Below, piece by piece: positions 30,237-39,728 of a DNA stretch of 64,000 nt (the stretch's first letter is position 1; every line of letters starts with the position of its first letter). A program made the position numbers and the translations under genes. A model generated the notes under the pieces. That model ran no database searches and was not told the origin of the DNA. It saw only the letters and a list, made by a program, of their open reading frames with translations. Origin of the DNA: Lucinisca nassula (taxonomy: Eukaryota > Mollusca > Bivalvia > Lucinida > Lucinidae); the NCBI GenBank assembly GCA_963580285.1, contig CAUZLF010000259.1:62001-126000 (forward strand), in the 5' to 3' direction.

Positions 30237-30485
30237 CTTCTGTCGCGGTTTATTTCTGTTATGGTTTGTCTTTGGGTGTGTGTATCGCTTATATTTTGTT
30301 TTTTTTGTTTTGGGTAGCCAATCGACATTTTGTGGGAAAGTAACTGTCCGTTTGACTTTCCGCTATTGAGGTTTCCATTAGGGTCTAGTTATTTCATGTT
30401 TGTGTTTCTTTCCCTTTGGTGTCTCTGATGGGAGCTGTGGGTTAATTGCATCGATTCCTGATCATTGCCTTCACTTCTATTTTTT
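30237..30485 (+). repeat. repeat A, 5'-truncated, abutting the LTR
   Basis: Begins CTTCTGTCGCGGTTTATT exactly after the LTR end and runs to ATTGCCTTCACTTCTATTTT. Confidence 0.8.
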
Positions 30486-30925
30486 TAATTGATTTTGTAT
30501 ACTTATATGTGGTTTGTATCATTTGTATGATTCCATGATTTGCTGTTTATGTTTGCCATTACCATTCAATATGAATATGTTAATGCAAATAAAAGTATTG
30601 TCTATTGTCTTGAAAATCTGATGAAATCGCAATGAAACCATGTTAACTCTCTTTAGCAAGAGCTTGGTGGTACTACATGTAAGGCAGCATTTCGCTGTAG
30701 AGAGGGCTGTAGTTGATGACCACATTTGTCATTCAGCCACCAAGTTTGCTCCATGTGCTACAGAAGGCCCAGATCAGCTTACTACGTTATATTGATTACC
30801 TAAACTTCATAAGAGACCAAAGCACGGATTATTAAAAAATCAAGCTCTTGTACCACAACTCAAACTTCATGTTTTACTGCCATAAAAAAATACGATTAAA
30901 TACTGCGAAAAAGTCTGCGAAAAAA
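30486..30925. other. no feature recognised
   Basis: AT-rich DNA without exon-like frames. Confidence 0.3.
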
Positions 30926-31268
30926 AACATGTACACTCCATATTTTTCACTTCTGTGGTGTATTCCTTGCTTCCAAAGGATAACCCTTTTATAGAACATA
31001 TTTAACTTCACTATAGCTGGTGTGTGGGAATGTGTGGCGGCGGTAAAACGTCTCCCTGCCCTACATCATAGTGTAGATTATATTTTCTTGTCCTTTGGGA
31101 TCATTGGTTCCATTGTGGAATTTTGAAAATATCTGAGGGTCACCGATGAGGCCTAATTGGCCGAAACTAGCTAGTCTGGCCCAGAAAACATGTACACTCC
31201 ATATTTTTCACTTCTGTGGTGTATTCCTTGTTTCCAAAGGATAACACTTTTATAGAACATATTTGAAA
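30926..31268 (+). mobile_element. ribozyme-bearing unit 4 with duplicated flank
   Basis: ACATGTACACTCCATATTTT to AAAGGATAACCCTTTTATAG occurs at 30926-31000 and again at 31185-31255, 258 bp apart, with the hammerhead-like motif just before the second copy. This looks like a truncated head-to-tail dimer of a monomer of about 258 bp. Confidence 0.7.
31137..31182 (+). ncRNA. hammerhead-like motif 3 (one core change)
   Basis: Stem I is GGGTCA (31137-31142) with TGGCCC (31177-31182), one wobble. The core is CCGATGA (31143-31149), with U4 changed to C. Stem II is GGCC (31150-31153) with GGCC (31159-31162). GAAA is 31163-31166. Stem III is ACT-AGCT-AGT, and C31176 is at the cleavage position, the common GUC triplet. 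Confidence 0.75.
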
Positions 31269-31332
31269 GATCAGGGAGAACTATGTTTTGGTCTATAAAA
31301 AATTCTAATGAAGTTTTAAATAAATTATAAAA

Positions 31333-31852
31333 AGTAGAAGTAAAACAAAGATCAGGAATTGATACAATTAACTTACTCCATCCATAAAAGACACCAAATG
31401 GAAAGAAATACAAACATTAAGCGACAAGACCATAATGGAAACCTAAACAAAGGAAGGCCATAAGGACAGTTACTTTCCTACAAAATGGCCATATGGCCAT
31501 CCAAAATAAAAAGACAAAAGTGATACACACAGTAAGTTACAAACAACAACATAAATAAATCGCCACAGAAGAGCCGCCTTGGAACGGTCAGTGGAAGATT
31601 TCCACTGGGGGGCTTAAATCGATTTTACGTGGCCACAATCCTCGCCCTTACTTCCGTCGCGATTTAGACAAATAATTTGTTCAGTCCGCATGAAAGCCTC
31701 CTAACTCATCAGTGCAACATCTCCGTGAACACAAAAATCAAAGAACCACAGAGGTGAGACAACGGTGAGGACTCGACAGCAAGAAACCACTGAAATGCTG
31801 GAGCAAAAGAAAACCAACAGTTAGACTCCGATGGGCCCGACCAGACGTTTTC
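31333..31852 (-). repeat. repeat A, long form, reverse strand
   Basis: From AAGTAGAAGTAAAACAAAGA through CCTTGGAACGGTCAGTGGAA and ACTTCCGTCGCGATTTAGAC to ACAGTTAGACTCCGATGGGC. Confidence 0.8.
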
Positions 31853-31944
31853 TTCCTTCAAGTATGTCTACCTATGATTTTTCCACCATTTTCATTGCAC
31901 TTCCTCATAATCTTATAAAATATTACTTTCCCACAAAAGGGCCT

Positions 31945-32115
31945 CCTAACTTATCCTAACTCATCTCCTAACTCATCAGTGCAACAGCTCCGAGAATACA
32001 AAAACAAAAATCAAACAACCACAGACGGTGAGGGCTCGACAGCAAGAAACCACTGAAATGCTGGGGCAAAAGAAAACCAACAGTTAGACTCCGATGGGCC
32101 CGGCCAGAGACAGAG
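31945..32115 (-). repeat. upstream part of repeat A, duplicated, reverse strand
   Basis: CTCCTAACTCATCAGTGCAA, then AGAAACCACTGAAATGCTGG to CTCCGATGGGCCCGGCCAGA repeats the end of the 31333-31852 copy. It joins directly to the RT-like fragment that follows. Confidence 0.7.
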
Positions 32116-32149
32116 CATCAGGCACCAACCAACATCACATAAAATTAAA

Positions 32150-32545
32150 TTTTAATTCTCACTAAGCCTTTACGCTGGAATCGTCATAGAATCTGTGGCC
32201 TGACCCATCGGCGTGCAATTAAAGAGGGAAGAAAAGTTGTCAACCGTGATTGGGTTAACTACCATGCATGCAGTCTGTCGTATAACATTTACGTTAAATC
32301 GGAATGACGTCTATAAACTTTTGAAAAGGCTTTGAGTAGTTTATGATACCGATAACCCTGATTAAGAAGTTTAGCAGTTAAGAATTTACTACGAGTGTTG
32401 AAGTCATTTTCTAGACACTCTAGCTTATCAAATTAACTGTGAAATATAAGCGCCATAGGATGCCGCACGAGGAACATCACCATCCAAGAAAGGAATATTT
32501 ACAATCTCAAATCAAAATCATCGCGTTTATCATAAGTTTTGCAAG
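32150..32545 (-). pseudogene. RT-related C-terminal fragment, reverse strand (decayed)
   Basis: Reverse complement of the region 28610-29120: GGATGCCGCACGAGGAACAT and ATGGTGATG-type ends, TTATGATACCGATAA and GACCCATCGGCGTGCAATTA are recognisable. The order relative to repeat A is preserved, supporting one composite element. Confidence 0.65.
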
Positions 32546-32552
32546 AGACAAA

Positions 32553-33002
32553 ATAGAAGTGAAGGCAATGATCATGAATCGATACAATTAACCCACAGCT
32601 CCCATCAGAGAAACCAAGGGAAAGAAACACAAATATGAAACAACTAGACCCTAATGGAAACATCACTAGCGGAAAGCCAAAAGGACAGTTACTTTCTCAC
32701 AAAATCGCCAATTGGCTATCCAAAGCAAAATAATATCAGCGATACACACGCTCAAAGACAAGCCATAACAAAAATAAACCACGACAGAAGAACCCCCTTG
32801 AAACGGTCCGTGAAACGAATTCCACTGAATTTGCGTGGCCACAATCCTCGCCCTTACTTCCGTCGCGATTTAGACAAATAATTTTTTCAGCCCGTATCAA
32901 AAGCCTCCTAACTCATCAGTGCAAAATAGAAATGGGGGCAATGATCAGGAATTTATACAATTAACCCACAGCTCCCATCAGAGACACCAAAGGGAAAGAA
33001 AT
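32553..33002 (-). repeat. repeat A, two partial reverse copies
   Basis: 32553-32925 runs AATAGAAGTGAAGGCAATGA to CTCCTAACTCATCAGTGC with a small internal deletion. 32926-33002 is a further 3' fragment (AAATAGAAATGGGGGCAATG to CAAAGGGAAAGAAA). Confidence 0.75.
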
Positions 33003-33379
33003 TTAATTTGTCCGGGATGCTCTCGGATTGTGTCCGGGGTGTGTGGGGTAGTGGTGCATTATTATAATATCTCGACTTGTGGTGGTCACTAATTGATAAC
33101 ACTTGTATCAGATACAATTTTGAGCTGCATTCTAAAAGAATAATAAATATTTTTGTATACACCTCATTGAGACAGTTCTAATGAGTACCCACAACCATTT
33201 TTGATTAAAAGAGTAAGAAGTATCATATATGACTGTTAACCACCTTTTTCTCATTTGTGAACTCACAAACTAAGTTTAAGAGCAAATATGAGATAAATAA
33301 TGCATACCCCTGTTAATCCTACGTTTCTTTAAATTAAAATTGGGTTTCACGAACTTTCAAGTATAACATGGTGTCACTA

Positions 33380-33668
33380 CCGCCCCCGCCCATCGGGGCT
33401 TGAAGAAATAGATGGGTTGCATGATGCTTCCACGCAGAGCTGAAACCGTCCACACACTAGTACTGGTAAACCGCTTGAGGATCTAAGCCTGCCCAGGAAC
33501 CACGTTGCGAGTCAGACCATCCATGCATGTAGACCCTAATGGTTTCATTGGGCGACAGGGCTTGAGATGTCATTTCATTTCAATGTCGGGTAAAAGTCCC
33601 ACAAAATTGGAAGCGATGTCTCCAAAATGACCTTTTCTGTGTTGACGGGACGTTAAACTTCAAATCAA
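33380..33668 (+). mobile_element. SINE C
   Basis: Near complete: CCCGCCCATCGGGGCTTGAA, GCATGATGCTTCCACGCAGA, ACTAGTACTGGTAAACCGCT, TGTCATTTCATTTCAATGTC, ending GACGTTAAACTTCAAATC. Confidence 0.8.
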
Positions 33669-34200
33669 ACAAAACATGATGTCACTCATGTTGCTGTTCA
33701 CAAGATGGAAATCGCCAATTATTTGGTGCTGAATAATATCATGTATCACTGTAAACCCCACTTTTCTCGATGGACAAAACACAAACCAGGTTTTTCGGGA
33801 AATAAGAAAGAAATAATGCACACCCATGTAAATCCTACTTTCTCTATATAAAGTTGCGTTTACATGGATGATCATTACACAGCTTTCAAATTTAAATTGA
33901 TATCACTCATGTTGCTGTTCACAAGATGGACATCGCCAATTATTTGCTGCTGAATAGTATCATGTATCACTGTAAACCCCACTTTTCTCTGTTGACAAAA
34001 CACAAACCATGTTTTTGAAAAAAATCGAAAAAAATAAGACACACTCGTGTATATCCTACTTTCTCTATATAAAGTTAGATTTGCATGGGTGGCCATCACA
34101 TGCCTTTAAATGACGCCACACATGTTACTGCTCATAAGACGGACACAGCAATTGATTTGCTTAGGAATTCAGACCTAAAAATATTCTATGAAACCGAATT
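33669..34200. repeat. three tandem copies of a ~215-bp unit
   Basis: CATGTTGCTGTTCACAAGAT occurs near 33687 and 33908, and a diverged form (CATGTTACTGCTCATAAGAC) at 34121. CTTTCTCTATATAAAGTT also repeats. The short reverse-strand frames are repeat products. Confidence 0.75.
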
Positions 34201-34324
34201 TTACACTTACGATTATCGCAGTAAATCATGTTATCAATACACTCAGGCATTTTGAAGAAGCACCAGACTGGAATTTTATTTTGTCAAACTGGCGTTAATA
34301 GGGACATACATTTTTTCTCATTTC

Positions 34325-34400
34325 TGCTCAAAAACATAGGTTGTAGGTACTCGTTGAAACCGTATCGCCGTTCTATGAAGTTCCTACAGTCTCTGTTTAG
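34325..34400. repeat. degenerate hairpin B
   Basis: AAACATAGGTTGTAGGTACT then CGTTGAAACCG and a decayed right arm (GAAGTTCCTACAGTCTCTG). Confidence 0.5.
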
Positions 34401-34789
34401 AGAAGGAATAAGAATAATGTCGGATTTTTTGTTTTATCGGAAAATTTTCATTTTAGGGTTGATAAATTCTCAGTATACGCTACTCGAATTGGTGTGTTTT
34501 TGTAACAGACCTTACACCATAAATAGTGTAATTATTTCAAACACTAATTGATGCGAAATGTTACACTTGTTTTACAGAATTGCTCGGACTCATCAATATC
34601 AGTATTCATTGATGGGTCCGAGAGAATTGTTACACCAAACACCAAATTTGCAGCGCCACACCAAATTTTAAGTAAACTATACAAGTTATCCGTGTTTCTC
34701 AAAGTAACATTTTACACCCAAATTTGTGTATGGTTCGAATTCACACGAGTTTTAGTGTAAAATTTACTCTGCCTTTAGGTATAATTAAG

Positions 34790-35500
34790 ACTATTTTTTA
34801 CAGTGCAGGACACAATAAGGGAATTTCCAGGACAAATTAACTTAAAAAATGGCCCCTAAAGTGTTAAAATGAAAAATATTTCAATAATACTTTAGAATGG
34901 AGCTTAATTTTAATTTTTATTAATTTCTGACCACTAAAAGTGGAGATATTAGGGATAACGCACCAATATACCAACATCCAGGACACAATCCGGGAATTTA
35001 CCGGACAAATTAACTTCAAAAAAGGATCCCTAAAATGTTAAAAATGAAAACTGTTTTTGTAATCTTTTAGAATGGAGCTTTAAATTGTATTTGATACTAA
35101 TTTTATTAATTTCTGACCACCCGAAGTCGAGACATTAGGGATAACGCACCACTACCCGGATTTTCCCCAGATATTTCCCGGACATAAGTGTACGCCCCAA
35201 ATATGTAATTTTAGCAAGACTGATGAAGTTTAGCTAAAAATAAACTTTGAATGTTGCTAATATGTGTCATTTTCGTAAAAAAAAATTGTATTAAATTGCA
35301 TTTGATACTAATTTTATTAATTTCTGACCACCCGAAGTCGAGACATTAGGGATAACACACCACTACGCGGATTTTTCCCAGATATTTCCCGGACATAAGT
35401 GTACGCCCCAAATATGTCATTTTAGCAAGACTGATGAAGTTTAGCTAAAATAAACTTTGAATGTTACTAATATGTGTCCTTTTCGTAAAAAAAAGTCCTT
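34790..35500. repeat. tandem repeats, 180-205 bp
   Basis: Two related pairs: GACACAATAAGGGAATTTCC / GACACAATCCGGGAATTTAC (34808, 34983), and TTCTGACCACCCGAAGTCGA at about 35109 and 35318 with matching ATTTCCCGGACATAAGTGTA. No coding potential. Confidence 0.65.
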
Positions 35501-36057
35501 TTCGAGAAAAGGAGTCCTTTTCGCTATTTAGGGTAACCCCTCTCCGCCGTTTTCTATCTTCTTTTTCAAAAGCTATTTCTTGGCTGTTGTCAACTTCCTT
35601 TATTACCCACGGAAACGAAAGACTCTGACAGGCTGTCAGCAATTTCTTTTTTATTTAATCTGCGTAAGTTTTATGGATAAACTACAGGCTAGGTTTATTT
35701 CTAGGAATCTATCTTAGGCATTAGACCTATGGCTGAAAAACAAAATGTCAACTTTTCCTGTACTGATTAATTGGTAGATTCGGCCCAGCGCAGTTCGGCC
35801 CATTTATCTTCTAAAACTGACTCGTCAAAATTGGGCATTACATTAGATAAAACCTGTGTAGAAACCTGTAATAAGCAATGTGGATAAAGTATCTTTCTCA
35901 TGTACATGATGTTTCCACTGACATATTGACTCAGATGTGACATGGCATCTCGGCCCCTTACAAACTTGGCCCCTAGCAAAGCCGGCCCCAACAAACTCGG
36001 CCTCTAACCAACCCAGCACCCAAAAATTATATTTTACATACAAGTTGATACCTACAA
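35501..36057. other. no gene recognised
   Basis: Contains a GGCC-rich run of short phrases (TTCGGCCC, CTCGGCCCC, CTTGGCCCC; 35780-36010), probably low-complexity. No exon-like frame. Confidence 0.3.
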
Positions 36058-36095
36058 GGCCCCTGTCCATCAGGGCCTGAAGAAATAGACTGGGA
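36058..36095 (+). repeat. SINE C 5' scrap at the LINE junction
   Basis: GGCCCCTGTCCATCAGGGCC then TGAAGAAATAGACTGGG resembles the first 35-40 bp of SINE C. The LINE follows at once, so the LINE probably inserted into, or recombined with, a SINE copy. Confidence 0.45.
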
Positions 36096-36099
36096 CAAA

Positions 36100-37583
36100 G
36101 TTCCCACTCTCGCAAAATCACATGCATCTGTTGCAAAACCCTGGAGCATATATTAGTTAGCAACATTAACAAGCACCTAGCCTCTGAAAGCATTCTTGCT
36201 GACTGCCAGAATGGTTTCCAAAGTCGAAGGTCTTGTGAAACTCAATTAGTTCAGTTCTACCATGACATAGTGAGCAATCTGGATGGGGCCATTAATCGTG
36301 GCCACAAACAGACTGACCTGATTATCATGGATTTTGCCAAGGCCTTCGACAAGGTACCTCACAGGAGGCTATTGTACAAACTAGATCATTATGGGATTAG
36401 AGGATCCACACTTAAGTGGGTTAGCTCATGGCTCTCTGGACGCACTCAACAAGTTGTACTTGACGGCCAAGCGTCGGATCCAGTCCCTGTTTTGTCCGGT
36501 GTCCCACAAGGTTCGGTACTTGGACCGGTCCTTTTCTTGATATTTATCAATGATCTTCCTGATAATATCAGGTCATCTGTTCGCTTGTTTGCTGATGATT
36601 GTGTTTTGTATAGGAACATATATACTACTTCTGACTGTCTTATCTTACAAGATGACCTGGATAGCCTAGCACGTTGGGAGGCCGATTGGCAAATGAAGTT
36701 CAATGTGGCCAAATGTCATTCAATGAGGGTGTCACGGCACCCTCCAGACAAGCAGATTAAATTCAATTACTCATTACATCAGCATACTTTGGAACATGTC
36801 CAATCCGCAAAATATCTTGGTATCACCATTACTGATAATCTTGATTGGGGTCAACATATTTCTGAGATTACCTCCAAAGCAACTAGGACATTAGGGTTTC
36901 TTAGACGCAATTTGGCTTTTGCACCTAGGCAGACAAAGGATGTTGCATACAAAACTTTGGTTAGACCTCAACTAGAGTATGCATCACCTGTTTGGCACCC
37001 CCATGTTAAAACTCAGGTTCAACAGGTTGAGAAGGTTCAGAGGACGGCTGCCCGATGGACCTGCAGGCGATGGCGGAACAGAAGCAGTGTTGGTGAAATG
37101 CTCGATGAGCTGGAGTGGCCATCCTTGGAGGCCCGTCGCGAGCGGTCCTCTTTAACCTTCTTTTATAAGATACACTCTGACACAGTGTCTCTTAATAAAG
37201 ATAAATACTTGACCCCTGTGACTACTTCAACTCAAACAAGGGCATCAAAACTAAACAACAGTCAATATCGTAGGTACCAGGCCTATAGTGATGCCCTGAA
37301 GAATTCTTTCTTCCCTAGAACTATTCCTCAGTGGAATAGTTTTCCCTCCTCTGTGGTAAATGCCAAAACTGCAGAGGAGTTCAAAGCCCGCATGGTGTAG
37401 ATTGGGATCCAGAGGTGTGCGTTTTAGTACACCTCTGAAAGCAGATTGTAAATAGTTTTAAGAACTCATCCAGTGGATGTGTTTTTTTTTTTTTTTTTGC
37501 TAAATTCTAAATTTAGCGCACCACCCAACTGAGGTAATGGCCAGGTTTGACCGACTCAGTATATGAAGATAGATAGATAAATC
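36100..37583 (+). mobile_element. 5'-truncated LINE with intact RT frame
   Basis: Retains the RT domain, the post-RT region, a 3' UTR containing GTACACCTCTGAAAGCAG and a T-run, and a terminal ATAG microsatellite (about 37566-37580). It lacks the endonuclease and the RT N-terminus. Related pieces are at 5550-5811 (-) and 6572-7173 (+). Confidence 0.85.
36111..37400 (+). CDS. LINE reverse transcriptase, N-terminally truncated, open frame
   Basis: 430 codons without a stop, of which 376 follow the first ATG at 36270. The frame begins inside the RT fingers (TCICCKTLEHILVSN). Motif A is MDFAKAFDKVPH, motif B GVPQGSVLGP and motif C RLFADDCVLY, with both catalytic Asp kept. The post-RT part has RTLGFLRRNLAF, LVRPQLEYASPVWHP and FFPRTIPQWNSFPSSV, then a stop. 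The family copies genomic DNA at a nick using its own RNA. This copy lacks the endonuclease, so it is probably a dead recent insertion. The preserved frame suggests youth rather than host use. It looks CR1/Jockey-like, but exact clade placement is uncertain. Confidence 0.85.
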   Translation, partial: RKITCICCKTLEHILVSNINKHLASESILADCQNGFQSRRSCETQLVQFYHDIVSNLDGAINRGHKQTDLIIMDFAKAFDKVPHRRLLYKLDHYGIRGSTLKWVSSWLSGRTQQVVLDGQASDPVPVLSGVPQGSVLGPVLFLIFINDLPDNIRSSVRLFADDCVLYRNIYTTSDCLILQDDLDSLARWEADWQMKFNVAKCHSMRVSRHPPDKQIKFNYSLHQHTLEHVQSAKYLGITITDNLDWGQHISEITSKATRTLGFLRRNLAFAPRQTKDVAYKTLVRPQLEYASPVWHPHVKTQVQQVEKVQRTAARWTCRRWRNRSSVGEMLDELEWPSLEARRERSSLTFFYKIHSDTVSLNKDKYLTPVTTSTQTRASKLNNSQYRRYQAYSDALKNSFFPRTIPQWNSFPSSVVNAKTAEEFKARMV

Positions 37584-37889
37584 TTACGTGAATCGCGCAA
37601 AGAAAATAAAAATCCCGCACTATTTTTTTTCCATCTGGCGAAATTGGGGGCATACGAAATTGATGGGCGAATCGGCCAATTTTTCCCCGTCATGTGACAT
37701 AGGCGCATCCAAAATTGACTGGGACAAATCGGCCCATTCGCTGAAATAAATTTGGGAAAACCTGCAGACTTGAATCCCGCGTATGGCTTGACGAGCCAGT
37801 AGAGATTCACGCTTCGTATCAGGAACCAATACACAGGAAAGACCGAGCATATTGATTTCATCACTGAGGAACTCTGCCGCCAGGGGCAC
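37584..37889. other. no feature recognised
   Basis: Unassigned DNA between the LINE and the integrase-like fragment. Two overlapping reverse-strand frames lack any domain. Confidence 0.3.
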
Positions 37890-37989
37890 ACCGTTCAAAC
37901 CTTCAAACTCAAAGGCGTCGATGCGCCTGTATGCGCAGGTTGCCCGGCATAACCTTGACCCCCCCTGGGGTCTGAGCCCCAGCTCTCAT

Positions 37990-38600
37990 ACTTTTGCCAC
38001 CCAAGTGACGACCAGAAAGACCGCGTGATTGCCTTCATCAACCTGGGGATGGCCGCCGCCGGCCTTGTGGTCTACAAACTCGCCTAGACAATTCCGCAGC
38101 AGTTGTTTCAGTTAGAGACTTACCCGTTGCAAAGCAACAACAACAATAAATACATGGATCGGAAGTTGTCCATCCGCCTTGGGGGTAATTATTACAGCCC
38201 TAAGTGTTACTTGAGTGGTCTTGTGGCCATAAAAAAGCTGGCTTCTGCGGCTAAGACCTCAGAAGATGTGGCCCGAGCTTGGTTGAAGAAGCAGGCCATC
38301 TTGTCGGGTTGACATCCATCAGGACCAGATCATTGTTGAGCGCTTTAATCGTTCCTTGGCTGAGCGGCTATTTGGGCACCAGTACGCTCAGGAGATGGAA
38401 CTCACTTCTGGTCAGAGGTCTACAGAGTATGTGAAAAGGTTTCCTGCCATTGTGGCAGCCTTGAATGGGGAGGTCACCCGACTGACCGGCGAAAAGCCCT
38501 CTGAGGCCATAAGGGCTAAAATGCTGCATGTTCCAGCAGGAACAAGCATACAAAAGCCCTCTTCTGTAGTTACTGTTCTACCTGTTGGTCTAGAGGAGGC
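37990..38600 (+). pseudogene. integrase-like (F54H12.3/Polinton type) pseudogene with internal deletion
   Basis: Positions 38155-38309 encode MDRKLSIRLGGNYYSPKCYL and ASAAKTSEDVARAWLKKQAI, the N-terminal part of integrase-like proteins often annotated as transposon-derived F54H12.3-like. After a stop, 38322-38590 encodes HQDQIIVERFNRSLAERLFG then TGEKPSEAIRAK, which is the end of the catalytic core (containing the likely catalytic Glu of VERFN) and the C-terminus. The central core with the two Asp is missing, so a deletion of about 130 codons joins the halves. GC content is higher than in the flanks. A short frame upstream (KDRVIAFINLGMAAAGLVV, about 38020-38085) may belong to the same element. 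Assignment to Polinton/Maverick is inference. Confidence 0.6.
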
Positions 38601-38699
38601 AACAATTTTCCAATCGTCATCAAACTTGCTCAGAATTGTCCTCTTTTGGTAATACCTTGGTCAGGAGGAGTATTTTACAAAGGGCCCCCTCTCCCCCAC

Positions 38700-39330
38700 C
38701 CCCCTGAGACTGAGCCTGTTCATCTCCGTCTGGTGCAGTAGGTGCGAGTCCGAGTCGGCCCGTCCATGCTTATAAACCCTATTGGTTTCATTGGGCAGCA
38801 GGGCTTGAGATGTCATTTCATCTCAATTTCGGGTAAAAGTCCCACAAAATTGGAAGCAACATCCCCAAAATGACCTTTGCAGTGTTGACAGAGACGTTAA
38901 ACCTCAAATCAAACAAACAAAAAAAAAACAAAGTACTTGACCCTTAATGTCCACAAGATGCCCAGATAGTGACAAACTAGTCAGCTCTGTATTGTCAAAG
39001 GGACTCCTCCCCCACCACACACACCATGAGTCGTTGTTAGTTAGACTGAGCCTGCCACTAGGACCTAACCCTCAATGTGTCCACAATGTTTGCCCGGATA
39101 GTGGCATACAAGTCAGCTCTGTATTGTCAAAGGAATGGATACCCCCCACCTTGTCACCATGAGTCGTTGTTAGTTTGTTAGACTGAGCTTTTTCATCTCC
39201 GTCTGGTGCACTAGGAACTGTCCCTCAATGTCCACAAGGTGCCCAGATAGTGACATACAAGTCAGCTCTGTATTGTTGAAGGAATGGATACCCCCCCCCC
39301 CACCTTATTTCTGAGACAATGTCAATGGAA
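38700..39330 (+). repeat. 130-155 bp tandem repeat opened by a SINE C fragment
   Basis: CAAGTCAGCTCTGTATTGTC recurs (near 38980, 39107 and 39259) with GTCCACAA upstream and TTCATCTCCGTCTGGTGCA between units. A 5'-truncated SINE C (38737-38920, ending CTCAAATCAAACAAAC and an A-run) sits after the first GTCTGGTGCAGTAGG. Confidence 0.7.
38737..38920 (+). mobile_element. SINE C, 5'-truncated
   Basis: GAGTCGGCCCGTCCATGCTT, GGGCTTGAGATGTCATTTCA, CCACAAAATTGGAAGCAAC, GTTAAACCTCAAATCAAAC. Confidence 0.8.
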
Positions 39331-39728
39331 ATATCATTAATGTACAGGGATAATAACTGGACAAAGAACAGTCCCTCCCAAACTAAACTGGAGCCCAATC
39401 TGAAGATTCACCATTAACAACAACACGCTTTTTTCTGTAGCAAAGAAAGGAATCTATCTTCATTTATCATTGTCATGCTGGCCGGTGCTCGATGTATTTG
39501 TGAGATGGACTAGCAGAGACCCCAACCCAAATTAATTAGCAAACATATTGTGCAATGGGCATTTCCATTGATCAGTGGAGGGCCTCTGTTGGTCTGTTTT
39601 ATCACTGCATCTCAAGCAGCAAAAGTTTGTTCACAATAACTCTAAATCTGTACTCATTGTTTATTCTTTTGATGTCACTTCAAAAGCTATTTTCATGCAT
39701 TTGTCACCATAGGTATACTCTCATGGTT

